Of a DNA stretch of 30,186 bases, positions 1 to 8,652 are shown one piece after another (position 1 is the first letter of the stretch; every line of letters begins with the position of its first letter). Source of the DNA: JAHFIW01 sp035495855. Lineage in GTDB: Bacteria; Patescibacteriota; Patescibacteriia; SG8-24. Under the pieces are notes generated by a model. That model searched no databases. It saw only the letters and a list, made by a program, of their open reading frames with translations, and was not told where the DNA came from. Location of the stretch: assembly GCA_035495855.1 (NCBI GenBank), contig DATJFD010000078.1, positions 1 through 30,186 of the forward strand, written 5' to 3'. The translations under genes and the position numbers were made by a program.

Positions 1-1243
1 GTGAGTTGGGTCGCGTTCACGAACGTCGTCGTGCGGTCGCTGCCGGCCCAGCGGACGACGGACGTCGACACAAAGTTCGTGCCGTTCACGGTCAGCGTGA
101 ACGACGCGTCGCCGACGGTCTTGTTCGTGGGCGAGATCGACGTCGTCGTCGGGGCGGGATTGTTGATGGTGAAGACCTGCGCGTTCGATTCCCCGCCGCC
201 CGGCGTCGGGTTGAAGACGGTCACGTTCACGGTGCCTGCCGCCGCGACGTCAGAACCGGCGATCGACGCCGTCACCTGGCCGGAATTCACGAATGTCGTG
301 GTCCGGTCGCTGCCGCCCCAGCGCACGACCGAGGTCGACACGAAGTTCGTGCCGTTGACGGTCAGCGTGAAGCCGCCCGAGCCGGCCAACCTGTTATCGG
401 GGCTGATGCCCGTGGTCGTCGGCACAAGGTTGCTGACGGTGAAGACCTGCGCGTTCGAGGTGCCGCCCCCTGGCGTCGGGTTGAAGACGGTGACGTTGAA
501 CGTGCCGCCCGTGGCGACGTCCGCGGCGTTGATGGTCGCGGTCAGCTGCGTCGCGCTCACGTACGTCGTGGTCCGGCTGCTGCCGGCCCATTTGACGACC
601 GAGGTCGTCACGAAGTTCGTGCCATCGACCGTGATGGTGAAGCCCGCGTCGCCCGCGTTCGCGGCGTTCGGCGTGATGGCCGTGGTCGTCGGGACGGGAT
701 TGTTCACCGTGAACGTCTGCGCGTTCGAGGTGCCGCCTCCCGGCGTGGGATTGAAGACGGTGACCGCGAACGTCCCTGCTAGCGCGATGTCAGGCGCCGT
801 GATCGCGGCGGTGAGCTGGGTCGAGTTCACGAACGTCGTCGTGCGGTCGCTGCCAGCCCAGCGGACGACCGAGGTCGACACGAAGTTCGTGCCGTTGACG
901 GTGAGCGTGAAGGCGCCGCTCCCGGCGATGGCGTTGTCAGGCGACAACGACGACGTCGTCGGGACGGGATTGTTGATGGTGAAGGTCTGGCCGGGCGAGA
1001 GGCCGCCGCCCGGCGCGGGGTTGAAGACGGTGACGGTCGCAGTGCCCGCGGTCGTGATATCGGACGAAGGGATCGAGGCGGTGAGCTGCGAGGCCGAGAC
1101 GAAGGTCGTGGTGCGGTCGCTGCCGTTCCAGCGAACGGTCGAGCCGGCGACGAAGTTCGCGCCGTTGACGGTCAGCGTGAACGAGCTGCCGCCGGCGGTC
1201 GCGGAGGACGGCGACAACGAGGTCGTCGAGGGCGCGGGGTTCG
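1..1243 (-). repeat. 270-bp tandem repeats encoding TIG-like domains
   Basis: The same sequence landmark recurs at 1, 271, 541, 811 and 1081, exactly 270 bp apart, so the period is 90 codons with no indel. Each unit encodes an N-P-x-P-T-T start, SP-x-x-A-x-AG, FTLTVNGTNF, a VRW-x-GSDRTTTFV strand and a VTVFNP-x-PGGG end, which fits the IPT/TIG immunoglobulin-like fold. The edge falls inside the fifth unit, so the copy number is a minimum. Confidence 0.9.
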
Positions 1244-4200
1244 CCTGCGTCTCCACGAACGAGCCGTTCGCGCCCGGGCGCGGAGCGGTCGCGCAGTTGC
1301 CCGTGCTCGCGCCGTTCACGGTCGGCGAGCCGGAGAAGGTCTTGGCGCCGTACGTGATGGCGATGCGTCCGCCGCCGCCGCAGCCCGCGAGCGTGCTCTG
1401 CCCCGCCGCGCCATTGGCCGTCATGGTGCCGTTGCCGGCCCAAGTCCCGCTTGTGACGTCGAGATTGATGGTGCCGCCCGAACCGCCGCCCGTGTTCGAG
1501 ATCGTCCCCGCCGCACCGTTCGCGGTGATGGAGCCGTTATTGGTAATGGAGGTTGACGCGACGATCTTGATCCAGCCGCCACCCTGGCCGGCGAGCGAGG
1601 CGCCAACGGCACCGCCCGCGAAGCCGAGGCTGGCGGGGTTCGTGCTTGAACCGTTGGCAGAGCCTCCGGTGCCGCCGGCTCCGCTGCCCGTACCGCCCGC
1701 GCCGCCGTAGCCGCCGCCGCCGGAGCCGCCGGACGACACGCTTCCGCCCGTGCCTGCCCCGCCGGTGGCGTTCGACGTGAAGCCAAGACCGTTCGCGGTG
1801 ATGCTGCCGGCCGCGGCGATCGTCACCGTAGCGGCGCTGATGTCGACCCTCGCGAGGGTCGAGACGTCGTTCGTGCCGTGCGTGTAGATGCCGCCGGCGT
1901 TAACGGCGAGCGTTGTGATGGTCTGCGTCGCGGTCTTGTTCTGCACGAACTGTCCTCCGGAATTGAGGGTCAGCGAGTTCAGGCTCGGGAAGGTGCCGCT
2001 CTGGGTGAGGGTCGAAGAGGCCAGCGTCAGGTCGGTGACGTTCGCGACGGTGCCGGAGTTCGTGACGTCGAGCGTGTTAAGACTGACACTGCCGCCCGGC
2101 AGGTTGAACGTGCAGCCCGAGTTGATGACTATTGCCGGACGGGTCGTTCCGCCGCCCGTGACGATGCCGCCCGATGCGACCGTGAGCGTCTTCGTAGAGC
2201 TCAGGCTGTAACGGGCACCGTTCTTCACCGTGAGGTTGTCGTAGGTCTCGGAAGCGGTGAGCTGCGGCGTGATGGAACTCGTGCCGATCGCGGCGACGTT
2301 GCCGTCGTCGAGCGTGAGGTCGCCGTTCACGGCCGCGGATGCCTTCGTGAAGATGGTGCCGGCGCCGGCGGCGCGATTGGCCGTGGCCGACGTGCCTCCC
2401 CTGGCCGAATACGTGACCGTCGCGGTCGAGCTCACGTAGGTGACCGCCACGCGACCCCCGCCGCCCCCGCCGCCGACGCCCGAAGTGCCCGCGCCGTTCG
2501 CGGTGATGCTGCCGTTCCCGGAATAGGTGCCGCCGATGGCCAGCCAGACCGCGCCGCCGCCTCCGCCGCCGCCGTCCTGTCCGGGAGCGCCGCCGCTCGC
2601 GCTGATAGTGCCGCTGAGGTTGAAGTTGCCGGTGGTCGCGAGTTTGATGGCGCCCGCGCCGACGCCGCCGCTGCCGATATTGGCGCTGCCGCCGCCCGAA
2701 CCGAGGTCGGTCGGACCCGTCACCGAATCATAGGCCGTGCCGCCCGCGCCGCTCGAGGTGCCGCCGTTGCCGCCGTGCGCGCCGCCGCCGCCGCCCGTCG
2801 GCGAGATGCTGCTGACGCCCGGGCCGGTGCCGCTCGCGACGGTATACCCGAGCGAATCGACGTTGACGGTGCCGCCAGTCTGGATATCGATGCTCCCCGC
2901 CGAGATATTAACGGCGTTGGACTTCGTCGTGGTGTTGGCCGAATGCGTGATCGTGCCGCCGCTCTGGACCGTGAGCGTGCCCGAGAGCGAGAACGGGGAC
3001 GTGCCGGTCTGCGTAAAATTGCCGCCGCTGCCGACGATGAGGTTGGCGAGGCCGGCAGAGAAACTGCCCCCATTATGGGTATACGTCGAGCTGAGCAAGG
3101 TGAGGTCGGTCACGACGCCGACCGTGCCCGCGTTCGAAAGATCGATGCCGTTCAGGGTCTGTGTCGCGTTCGGGGGGTTGAAGAGCGCCGTGCTCGCGCT
3201 CAAAACGATCGCCGGGCGTGTCGTACCGCCGCCGGTGATGGTGCCTCCCGATGCGACCGTCAGCGTCTTCGACGCGGCCAAAGTGTACCGTGCGCCGTTC
3301 TTGACCGTGAGGTTGTCGTACGTTTCCGTGGCGCCAAGCTGCGGCGTGATGGAGCTCGTGCCGATCGCCGCGGCGTTGCCGTCATCGAGCGTGAGATCGC
3401 CGTTCGCCGCGGCTGACGCCTTGGTGAATACCGTACCGGCGCCGCCGGCACGGTTCGCGATGGTGGCCGCTCCCCCCTTCGCGAAGGCGGTCACTGTGGA
3501 TGTGTTCGTCGCGTAGGTGATGACGACACGTCCCCCGGCGCCCCCGCCGCCTACGCCGGACACTGCCGAGCCGTTGGCGTTGATGGTGCCGCTGCCGGAG
3601 AGGGTCGTACCCGCCGCGAACCAGACCGAACCGCCCGCGCCGCCGCCGCCATCCTGTCCCGGCGCGCCGCCGTTCGCGGTGACGGTCGCGTTCATGGCGA
3701 AGGTGCCGGAGGAGACGAGCTTGACCGCGCCGCCGCCGATGCCGCCGCCGCCGATATTGGCGCCGCCGCCGCCCGAACCGAGGTCGGTCGGTCCGGTCAC
3801 CGAGTCATACGCCGTGCCTCCCGCGCCATTCGAGGTGCCGCCGTTGCCGCCGTGCGCGCCGCCGCCGCCTCCCGTGGGCGAGATGCTCGTGATGCCGGGA
3901 CCCGTGCCGTTCGATTGCGTATAGCCGAGCGAGTTCAAATTGATGGTGCTGCCCGTCTGGAGGTCTATGGCGCCTGCGGTAATGTTGAGCACTGCCGCCT
4001 TCGTGGTCGTGTTCGACGCATGCGTCAGCGTACCCCCGCTCTGGAGCGTGAGCGTGTTGAACGTGTACGCGGAAGTGGTCGCCTGCTGGAAGGTGCCGCC
4101 GGAACCGATCGTCACGTCGGGATTGCCGGTGATGGAACCCGCGGCCACGACGGTCAGGTTCGTGACGTTCAGCGCGGACCCCGCGGAAAGCGTGCCGCCG

Positions 4201-6314
4201 GAACTTAGTGTGAGCGTACCCACAGGAGAACCGCCGCCGGTGAGCGCGCCGCCGGATGCGACGGCCAAAGTGAAGCCGCTCGGGATGACGTACTTGGCCG
4301 CGTTCTTGATGGTGACGTTGTCGTAGGTCTGTGAAGAAGGAGCGATCTGGGTAGTGTTAGCTCCAGAAACGTTGTTGTTCTCGAAGATGACATTGCCGTT
4401 CGTTTGCGCCGTGGATTTCTTGTAGATGGAGCCGGCGCCGCCAGCCTGGATCGACGAGGTACCGCCATGCGCGGCGGTCGTGAAGGTCGAAGAGTCGGTC
4501 GTATACGTGATGGCGATGCGTCCGCCGGCACCGCTGCCTGCGGTGCTCGCCGCGCCGCCGTTCGAGGAGACCGCGCCTGCGCCGGCCAGCGTCGAGGCCT
4601 GGAGCCAGACGCTGCCGCCCGAGCCTGCGCCGGACAGACCCGAACCTGACTGACCCGTTGCGCTGATCGTGCCGGCGACCGTGAGCGTGCCCGAGGCGAC
4701 CATCTTGATGGCGCCGCCGCCGGCCCCGGCAGTGCCGTTATTGCCACCGCCTCCGCCGGAACCGATGTCGCTCGGTGCCGTCACCGAACCATAGGGCGAG
4801 CCGCCGGCGCCGGAACCAGTACCGCCGTTGCCCCCGTAACCGCCGCCGCCAGCTCCGCTGCCGCCGAAGTTCGTGACGCCGACACCGGTACCGTTGCCGG
4901 CACTGAAACCCTTGCTGTCGACGTTCACGGTGCCGCCGGACTGGATGTCGATGTTCGCCGCCGTGATCGAGACCACGTTCGACTTGGCCGTCGTGTTGGC
5001 GCCGTGGGTGACGTTGCCGCCGCTCTGGACGGTGAGAGCGCCCGTCAACACGAACGTCGCCGTGCCGTCCTGCTCGAGCGTGCCGCCGGAGCCGACCGTG
5101 AAATCGTTCAAACTCGCGGGATAAGTCCCGCTCGTGCCGAAGTATGAGGTCGCGAGCGTGATGTTCTGCACCACGCCGACCGTGCCGAAATTGAAGAAAT
5201 TGATCTGGCTCAAGTTTGCGGTCGAGGACGGGAAATTGAACGTGCCGCCCGAACTGACCGTGATCGCCGGCTGCGTTGTGCCGCCATTGCCGCCGCCCGT
5301 CAGGCTTCCCCCGGAAGCGATCGTGAAAGTGAAGCCGCTCGGAACGACGTAGGAGGCTCCCAGGCTGAAAGTGGCGTTGTCGAACGTCTGCGAGCTCGTG
5401 GTCACCTGCGTCGTGGTGCCGCCGATGAACGAGTTGTTGGTGACGATGAGGTCGCCGTTCACCGCCGAGGACGCTTTGTAGAAGATGGTGCCTGCACCAC
5501 CCTTCGTTCCGGAACTGACGGTCCCGCCGTACGCATGGACGACCCAGCTCGACGGGCTTCCGGACGAATACCCGGTCACGGCAATGCGCCCGCCGCCGCC
5601 TCCACCGCCGGTGGAAGCCGCACCGCCATCGGCCGTGATAGTGCCGGTGCCCGCGAGCGTGGCGCCTTGAAGGAAGACCGATCCGCCAGAGCCGCCCCCG
5701 GAAAGCGAGGTCCCATTGCCGCCGTTCGCCGTGACCGTCGCGCCCGCTGCGATGGTGAGGGTTCCCGTGGCGACGAGTTTCACGGCGCCGCCGCCGAGAC
5801 CCGGCGATCCAAAATTGCCGCCTCCGCCCCCCGACCCGACGGTCGCGGGCGCGGTCACCGACCCGTAGGTCACGCCGCCGGCCGTCGACGACGCGCCGCC
5901 GTCGCCGCCATGGCCTGCGCCCGGCGCGCCTGCGCCGCCGAAGTTGCTCGCCGGATGCCCGGTGCCCGCCGCGGAACCGAGGACGTTCGCACTGACGTTG
6001 CCGTTCACGGTGATGTTGTCGGACTGCAGCACCACTTGGTTCGGCGAGGACGCCAGTCCGGCGGTCACCGTCACCCCTGCGTTGATCGTGAGCGTGCCGC
6101 TGAAAGTGTATGTGCCCGGGTCGAAGTTACAGTTCGCCGCGATCGTCACGTCAGTGCCCGACGTTGCGCACGTCGTGGTCGCGAGCGCTGACGGCGCGAG
6201 CACGAACGACGCGCACGCGGCGAGCGCGACAACAAGACGCGACGCGATGATCTTCGCGACGGAATAATGCTGCCTTGCATTGTTCGACGGGTTCGTCATC
6301 GGCAGGAACGGCAC
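1..6314 (-). CDS. Giant secreted Gly-rich, TIG-repeat surface protein (C-terminus beyond window)
   Basis: An uninterrupted minus-strand frame runs from a GTG at 6314 to the left edge, giving at least 2,104 residues. The GTG has AGAGGA nine bases upstream; an in-frame ATG at 6299 is the alternative. The N-terminus has a basic segment, a hydrophobic core (LVVALAACASFVLAP) and a likely signal-peptidase site after SALA. Next come five glycine-rich modules of about 340-360 residues, each with a block like GGGGGAHGGNGGT, an ALK/AIK-Val block, a GGRIAITY-like strand and a GGAGTIF-like strand. Four complete TIG/IPT-like repeats of exactly 90 residues follow, with a fifth cut by the edge (VNGTNFVSTSVVRW, SDRTTTFV). 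The pattern suggests a parallel beta-solenoid adhesin or cell-surface filament, exported by Sec. The anchor cannot be seen. Opposite-strand frames here are GC-rich shadows. Function is inferred from architecture only. Confidence 0.9.
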   Translation of the reverse strand, partial: MPFLPMTNPSNNARQHYSVAKIIASRLVVALAACASFVLAPSALATTTCATSGTDVTIAANCNFDPGTYTFSGTLTINAGVTVTAGLASSPNQVVLQSDNITVNGNVSANVLGSAAGTGHPASNFGGAGAPGAGHGGDGGASSTAGGVTYGSVTAPATVGSGGGGGNFGSPGLGGGAVKLVATGTLTIAAGATVTANGGNGTSLSGGGSGGSVFLQGATLAGTGTITADGGAASTGGGGGGGRIAVTGYSSGSPSSWVVHAYGGTVSSGTKGGAGTIFYKASSAVNGDLIVTNNSFIGGTTTQVTTSSQTFDNATFSLGASYVVPSGFTFTIASGGSLTGGGNGGTTQPAITVSSGGTFNFPSSTANLSQINFFNFGTVGVVQNITLATSYFGTSGTYPASLNDFTVGSGGTLEQDGTATFVLTGALTVQSGGNVTHGANTTAKSNVVSITAANIDIQSGGTVNVDSKGFSAGNGTGVGVTNFGGSGAGGGGYGGNGGTGSGAGGSPYGSVTAPSDIGSGGGGGNNGTAGAGGGAIKMVASGTLTVAGTISATGQSGSGLSGAGSGGSVWLQASTLAGAGAVSSNGGAASTAGSGAGGRIAITYTTDSSTFTTAAHGGTSSIQAGGAGSIYKKSTAQTNGNVIFENNNVSGANTTQIAPSSQTYDNVTIKNAAKYVIPSGFTLAVASGGALTGGGSPVGTLTLSSGGTLSAGSALNVTNLTVVAAGSITGNPDVTIGSGGTFQQATTSAYTFNTLTLQSGGTLTHASNTTTKAAVLNITAGAIDLQTGSTINLNSLGYTQSNGTGPGITSISPTGGGGGAHGGNGGTSNGAGGTAYDSVTGPTDLGSGGGGANIGGGGIGGGAVKLVSSGTFAMNATVTANGGAPGQDGGGGAGGSVWFAAGTTLSGSGTINANGSAVSGVGGGGAGGRVVITYATNTSTVTAFAKGGAATIANRAGGAGTVFTKASAAANGDLTLDDGNAAAIGTSSITPQLGATETYDNLTVKNGARYTLAASKTLTVASGGTITGGGTTRPAIVLSASTALFNPPNATQTLNGIDLSNAGTVGVVTDLTLLSSTYTHNGGSFSAGLANLIVGSGGNFTQTGTSPFSLSGTLTVQSGGTITHSANTTTKSNAVNISAGSIDIQTGGTVNVDSLGYTVASGTGPGVSSISPTGGGGGAHGGNGGTSSGAGGTAYDSVTGPTDLGSGGGSANIGSGGVGAGAIKLATTGNFNLSGTISASGGAPGQDGGGGGGGAVWLAIGGTYSGNGSITANGAGTSGVGGGGGGGRVAVTYVSSTATVTYSARGGTSATANRAAGAGTIFTKASAAVNGDLTLDDGNVAAIGTSSITPQLTASETYDNLTVKNGARYSLSSTKTLTVASGGIVTGGGTTRPAIVINSGCTFNLPGGSVSLNTLDVTNSGTVANVTDLTLASSTLTQSGTFPSLNSLTLNSGGQFVQNKTATQTITTLAVNAGGIYTHGTNDVSTLARVDISAATVTIAAAGSITANGLGFTSNATGGAGTGGSVSSGGSGGGGYGGAGGTGSGAGGTGGSANGSSTNPASLGFAGGAVGASLAGQGGGWIKIVASTSITNNGSITANGAAGTISNTGGGSGGTINLDVTSGTWAGNGTMTANGAAGQSTLAGCGGGGRIAITYGAKTFSGSPTVNGASTGNCATAPRPGANGSFVETQANPAPSTTSLSPSSATAGGSSFTLTVNGANFVAGSTVRWNGSDRTTTFVSASQLTASIPSSDITTAGTATVTVFNPAPGGGLSPGQTFTINNPVPTTSSLSPDNAIAGSGAFTLTVNGTNFVSTSVVRWAGSDRTTTFVNSTQLTAAITAPDIALAGTFAVTVFNPTPGGGTSNAQTFTVNNPVPTTTAITPNAANAGDAGFTITVDGTNFVTTSVVKWAGSSRTTTYVSATQLTATINAADVATGGTFNVTVFNPTPGGGTSNAQVFTVSNLVPTTTGISPDNRLAGSGGFTLTVNGTNFVSTSVVRWGGSDRTTTFVNSGQVTASIAGSDVAAAGTVNVTVFNPTPGGGESNAQVFTINNPAPTTTSISPTNKTVGDASFTLTVNGTNFVSTSVVRWAGSDRTTTFVNATQL
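1500..6000 (-). repeat. Five diverged ~1.0-1.1-kb glycine-rich modules
   Basis: A landmark encoding a YDN-(L/V)-TVKNG-like strand recurs at about 2227, 3304, 4309 and 5368. The spacings of 1077, 1005 and 1059 bp are all multiples of three. Glycine-rich cores lie near 1540-1745, 2610-2815, 3695-3895, 4690-4875 and 5760-5940. The modules centred near 2.7 and 3.8 kb are the most alike, which suggests a recent duplication; the other three are more diverged. Confidence 0.85.
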
Positions 6315-6445
6315 CGCTTTATTTCCTCTTAATTTTATCAAAAAAATGGCCCGAAATAAAGCTGGTAAATGTCCATTTTTCTTTTCAACATAGCGAAATA
6401 AACGAGGTCGCCCGCCAATGCGTCCGATCCATCCACACCCGGCGA

Positions 6446-6474
6446 AAAAAATGGAATTTTTCTCAAAATGTCAA
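6446..6474 (-). promoter_or_regulatory. Possible promoter of the giant surface-protein gene
   Basis: A perfect TTGACA lies at 6474-6469 on the minus strand, between the glmS terminator and the surface-protein start. The hexamer 17 bp downstream is only TTTTTT, a poor -10, so this is a weak call. The 6315-6489 stretch holds no other gene I can see. Confidence 0.25.
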
Positions 6475-6489
6475 GGGGTACTTGTGCAC

Positions 6490-6512
6490 AAAAAACGCGG
6501 TCCAAACCGCGT
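6490..6512 (-). terminator. Rho-independent terminator of glmS
   Basis: A 7-bp stem (ACGCGGT/ACCGCGT) around a four-base loop is followed on the minus strand by a run of five T. It sits about 70 bp after the glmS stop and separates glmS from the surface-protein gene. Confidence 0.85.
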
Positions 6513-6546
6513 CTTTGAAATTTTTATCAAATGATTGCCGACCACG

Positions 6547-6578
6547 ACTTTCCGCTTTCAACTCTCCACTTTCCGCTT
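6547..6578 (-). repeat. Direct repeat immediately after the glmS stop
   Basis: The 11-mer AAGCGGAAAGT (minus strand) occurs twice, at 6578-6568 and 6557-6547, 21 bp apart, starting right behind the glmS stop codon. It resembles the tandem-repeat arms seen at other gene ends in this window, but I see no complementary arm here. Confidence 0.6.
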
Positions 6579-6581
6579 CCG

Positions 6582-8420
6582 TCACTCCACGGTCACCGAC
6601 TTCGCGAGGTTCCTCGGCTTGTCAGGATCGTACCCGCGCGCGACCGCCATGTGGTACGCGAACAACTGCAGCGGGATGACGTTGAGGATCGGCGAGAGCA
6701 TCTCGATGGTGCGCGGCACGAAGATGACGTCGTCGGTGATGCGCACGATGTCGTCGTCGCCTTCGCTCGCGAGCGCAATGATCGGCGCGTGCCTCGCGCG
6801 CGCCTCCTCGATGTTCGATCGCATCTTCTCGTAGACGCTGTCGCGCGTCGCGATGGCGACGATCGGGAACGAGTCGTCCAAGAGCGCGATCGGCCCGTGC
6901 TTCATCTCCCCCGCCGCGTACCCTTCGGCGTGCACGTAGGCGACCTCCTTCAGTTTCAACGCCCCTTCGAACGCCAGCGGCGCGTTGTACTTGCGTCCCA
7001 GATACAGCGCGCTCGGATGGTTGGCATACTTCCTCGCCAGCGCCTTGATGCGGTCGTTCTGGGCGAGCAGGCGCTCGATCTTCTTGGGCAGCGCCTGAAG
7101 TTCCTCGACGATGCGCGCGCCCGCCGCCTGGGACATCCTCCGCTGTCGGCCCAGGAACAACGTGAGCAAGGAAAATACCGTCAACTGAGCCAAAAATGCC
7201 TTGGTCGAGGCGACCGCGATCTCCGGCCCGGCATGGGTGTACACGCCCGCGTCCGTCTCGCGCGCGACCGTCGATCCGACCACGTTCACGATGCCGAGCG
7301 TGAGCGCCCCCTTCGACTTCGCTTCCCGCAAGGCCCCCAGCGTATCCGCCGTCTCGCCGCTCTGCGACACCGCGATGACCGCCTCGCGCTTCGGGTCGAT
7401 GATGGGCTTGCGATAACGGAACTCCGAGCCGAGCTCGACCTCCGTCGGGATGTCGGCGTATTCCTCGAGCATGTATTCCCCCACCGTGCCGGCGAGGTAC
7501 GCGGACCCGCACGCCACGATGGTCAGCCGGTCGATGGACCGCAGGCGCTCCTCGACGTCCCTCAGTCCGCCGAGCACCGCGCGGCCATCCTTCGCGTCCA
7601 GCCGCCCGCGCGTCGCGCCGACGACCACCTCCGGCTGCTCGTGGATCTCCTTCAGCATGAAATGCGGATGCCGCCCGCGCTCGATCTCCTGCAGGCTCCA
7701 TTCGATGGTCTCCACGGTCTTGTTTTTCCGCTGTCTTGACAGCGAAAACGTCTCCACGCCCTCCGGCGTGATGGCCACCGCTTCGTCGTCGTCGAGGTAG
7801 ATCACGTCGCGCGTGTACGTCAGGATCGCCGACGGATCCGAGGCGAGGAAGAACTCGTCGCGCTTGGTGCCGAGGCCGACGACGAGCGGGCTCCCCCGGC
7901 GCGCCGCGAGGATCTTCCGCGGCGCCGCGGTCGAGATCACGGCGATGCCGAACGTGCCGACGACGTCCTTCAGCGTCGCGAAGAAGGCGTCCTCGAACGG
8001 CATGCGCGTGGCGTACTCCTCCATCAGGTGCGCGAGCACTTCGGTGTCCGTCGCGGACCGGAAATGATGGCCGCGGGCGATGAGCGCGTCCTTGAGCGGC
8101 GCGTAGTTCTCGATGATGCCGTTGTGCACGAGCGCGAGCGTCCCGCGGCAGTCGACGTGCGGGTGCGCGTTCTCGTCCGTCGGCTCGCCATGCGTCGCCC
8201 AACGCGTGTGGGCAATGCCCATGGACCCCTGGAGGGGGGTCCGGGAGAGCGCGTCCGCGAGCAGTGCGACCTTCCCGACCGCCTTCACCGTTTTCAGGTC
8301 GTTCTCGTGCAAGGTCGCCGCTCCGGCGGAGTCATACCCGCGATATTCCAGCCGACGAAGGCCGTCGACGAGGACGTCCTCTGCCCGGCGCGACCCGATG
8401 TAACCGACGATACCGCACAT
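6582..8420 (-). CDS. glmS: Glutamine--fructose-6-phosphate aminotransferase (isomerizing)
   Basis: GlmS makes glucosamine-6-phosphate from fructose-6-phosphate and glutamine, the first committed step to UDP-GlcNAc and peptidoglycan. The 612-residue protein is full length. It begins MCGIVGYIG, so Cys2 becomes the N-terminal nucleophile of the class II glutaminase domain (about 1-230; LEYRGYDSAG and TRWATHG conserved). Two SIS sugar-isomerase domains follow (CGSAYLAG, SQSGETADT, STKAF), and it ends in the canonical PRNLAKSVTVE tail that holds the ring-opening lysine. The ATG at 8420 is fixed by the need for Cys at position 2. It is monocistronic, with its own promoter and terminator. No glmS ribozyme is evident in the roughly 30-nt leader. 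Confidence 0.97.
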   Translation of the reverse strand: MCGIVGYIGSRRAEDVLVDGLRRLEYRGYDSAGAATLHENDLKTVKAVGKVALLADALSRTPLQGSMGIAHTRWATHGEPTDENAHPHVDCRGTLALVHNGIIENYAPLKDALIARGHHFRSATDTEVLAHLMEEYATRMPFEDAFFATLKDVVGTFGIAVISTAAPRKILAARRGSPLVVGLGTKRDEFFLASDPSAILTYTRDVIYLDDDEAVAITPEGVETFSLSRQRKNKTVETIEWSLQEIERGRHPHFMLKEIHEQPEVVVGATRGRLDAKDGRAVLGGLRDVEERLRSIDRLTIVACGSAYLAGTVGEYMLEEYADIPTEVELGSEFRYRKPIIDPKREAVIAVSQSGETADTLGALREAKSKGALTLGIVNVVGSTVARETDAGVYTHAGPEIAVASTKAFLAQLTVFSLLTLFLGRQRRMSQAAGARIVEELQALPKKIERLLAQNDRIKALARKYANHPSALYLGRKYNAPLAFEGALKLKEVAYVHAEGYAAGEMKHGPIALLDDSFPIVAIATRDSVYEKMRSNIEEARARHAPIIALASEGDDDIVRITDDVIFVPRTIEMLSPILNVIPLQLFAYHMAVARGYDPDKPRNLAKSVTVE

Positions 8421-8458
8421 ATTTGGCCAATTTCAGCGAAAAATGACTTCCTGTTGGC

Positions 8459-8487
8459 ATTACAACACCAGTCGCGGAATGAGTAAA
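8459..8487 (-). promoter_or_regulatory. Candidate sigma70-type promoter of glmS
   Basis: On the minus strand, TTTACT (8487-8482) and TGTAAT (8464-8459) are separated by exactly 17 bp. Transcription would start near 8452, about 30 nt before the glmS ATG. Confidence 0.5.
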
Positions 8488-8550
8488 CAGCCCTGACGCT
8501 CCGCCTCAAATAAGGCTGGGGACAACTTCCTACGGAGGGGGTGCCTATTC

Positions 8551-8559
8551 TGTTATACT
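8551..8559 (+). promoter_or_regulatory. Extended -10 promoter of the envelope operon
   Basis: TGT followed by TATACT (8554-8559) is a strong extended -10 element with no good -35. The predicted start near 8566 gives a leader of roughly 90 nt to the ATG at 8653. Confidence 0.5.
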
Positions 8560-8652
8560 GTGCCTGTATACGCGGTATCGGTTTTGACGGTTGTTCCGGC
8601 GGCAAGGCCGACCCCGATCGTTCTTTCCGAGACCGGCAAAACCCCCCGCCCC

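Noticed and set aside
1..6250. Long plus-strand open frames opposite the surface-protein gene
   Set aside because: They are Pro/Val/Ala-rich or Arg-rich shadows of a GC-rich, repeat-bearing minus-strand gene. Only the minus frame is continuous and has a signal peptide, a ribosome site and recognisable repeats.
6720..8490. Long plus-strand and second minus-strand frames overlapping glmS, and similar overlaps of ileS and the DUF4012 gene
   Set aside because: They are Arg/Ala/Gly-rich shadows with no family resemblance, a consequence of high GC third positions.
8421..8560. glmS ribozyme or riboswitch upstream of glmS
   Set aside because: The leader from the predicted start is about 30 nt, too short for the glmS ribozyme, and no matching fold was seen.
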